Part shown: in pieces, positions 39,225 to 39,574 of the stretch
Position numbering within the stretch: position 1 is the stretch's first letter
How the letters are laid out: the number at the start of each line of letters is the position of its first letter
Assembly (NCBI GenBank): GCA_964354255.1
Contig: CAYGYX010000011.1
Coordinates: 1 to 39,574, forward strand
Reading direction: 5' to 3'
Length of the DNA: 39,574 bases
Source of the DNA: VGBK01 sp964354255
GTDB lineage: Bacteria; Actinomycetota; Acidimicrobiia; Spongiisociales; UBA11373
Program-made: the position numbers and the translations under genes
The notes under the pieces: generated by a model
What the model was told of the DNA's origin: nothing
The model's database searches: none
The model's input: the letters and a program-made list of their open reading frames with translations, nothing else

Positions 39225-39574
39225 CTATCCCTGCCCGACCGCGCTGGCCAGCAGGTCCCGGGCGTGGGTAGCGAAGTCGAAGCCGGGGTCGAGCATCTTC
39301 CAGACGGTCAGGCCTTGCAGGGCGGCCAGCAGTAACTCGGCACCCTGAGCCCTCAATAGCTGCACCATCGATCCCCGACACGGCTGGAAGGCTCCGGGTT
39401 GCCAAGGAGGGGCTAGTCGCATCCCCACCTTGCCTCGCCAGAACGGCGCCGGCTTGCCCAGGTCGGTGGAGCCGACGTCGGCCCAGTGGACCTGATGGTG
39501 CGCATCGCACCAGCGGGCGGGAACGTCGCAGCCGGGGTGGGTGCAGCCCCCATCCCGCTGGTGGAGGGCGCGGC
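39225..39574 (-). pseudogene. HNH (DUF222-type) head joined in frame to a TetR-like tail; partial
   Basis: A frame enters from the right edge reading RALHQRDGGCTHPGCDVPAR, then WCDAHHQVHWADVGSTDL. This is a clear HNH core of the DUF222/13E12 class with its CxxxxC zinc pair and the D-A-H-H centre. Where such proteins continue with DLDNLVLLC--HH, this one changes to GKPAPFWRGK and ends MVQLLRAQGAELLLAALQGL, then TVWKMLDPGFDFATHARDLL and ASAVGQG. That tail looks like the final helices of a TetR-family regulator. The second half of the HNH site is therefore missing, and nuclease activity is unlikely. Probably a deletion or recombination scar; it could also be a divergent intact protein. Confidence 0.55.

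Noticed and set aside
1..39574. CRISPR arrays, tRNA or rRNA genes, insertion sequences
   Set aside because: I saw no regularly spaced repeats, no cloverleaf with TTCGA-type arm outside genes, no rRNA-like sequence, and no transposase motifs or terminal inverted repeats. Intergenic space is very small except near the right end.

Overview
The window is GC-rich and densely coded. It looks like a metagenome-derived contig from an actinobacterium, most likely an uncultured Acidimicrobiia-like lineage. The basis for that placement is the topA - MFS - tmk - holB gene order, a maleylpyruvate-isomerase/DinB-type protein of the mycothiol-linked kind, an LCP cell-wall ligase, a PimB-like glycosyltransferase, a TIGR01777 epimerase and a DUF222-type HNH fragment. 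The placement is inference: there is no rRNA or other phylogenetic marker I can score by eye. A 100-N gap at 2065-2164 is flanked by an identical 55-base sequence on both sides, so it is very probably a scaffolding artefact inside one gene.

Layout. 1-3292: the end of an unknown gene, a MoaD/ThiS-like protein (-), a cyclic-2,3-diphosphoglycerate-synthetase-like GTPase (+), a conserved unknown split by the gap (+), and a DinB/MDMPI-type protein (+). 3294-5902: two coupled membrane proteins of unknown function (one with TPRs) behind a small conserved unknown that has its own putative promoter and an AT-rich near-palindrome. 6009-17218: the centrepiece, a ten-gene minus-strand operon read as marR (with four extra cysteines) - HdrD-like Fe-S protein - etfB - etfA - membrane NarI/HdrD-like quinone oxidoreductase - hdrA - mvhD - mvhG - mvhA - hydrogenase maturation protease. 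Almost every junction overlaps or is only a few bases long. 17325-24696: topA - MFS - tmk - holB - plsC - epimerase, also minus. 24775-27093: a GT4 glycosyltransferase and a double histidine phosphatase. 27175-30721: a K+ uptake operon, trkA - trkA - 47-residue membrane microprotein - trkH - exported OB-fold-like protein. 30784-37985: nhaA (+), an LCP protein (+), a type II P-type ATPase (-) and a two-subunit CoA-transferase (+). 37986-39574: gene debris, comprising an HNH tail, a twice-frameshifted DUF1801 pseudogene, a lipoprotein, and an HNH head joined in frame to a TetR-like tail.

How it works together (inference). MvhADG takes electrons from H2 and passes them through the MvhD [2Fe-2S] protein to HdrA, a flavin/Fe-S hub able to bifurcate electrons in related enzymes. 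In methanogens HdrA feeds HdrBC. Here canonical HdrB/HdrC are absent and the partners encoded in the same transcript are a soluble HdrC-HdrB fusion, an electron-transfer flavoprotein, and a membrane b-type/Fe-S/HdrD-like protein of the ETF:menaquinone oxidoreductase type. The operon therefore looks like a self-contained module joining a soluble group-3c-type NiFe hydrogenase to ETF and the quinone pool, under a MarR repressor that may sense redox state through its C-terminal cysteines. This is the strongest candidate for an undescribed system in the window.
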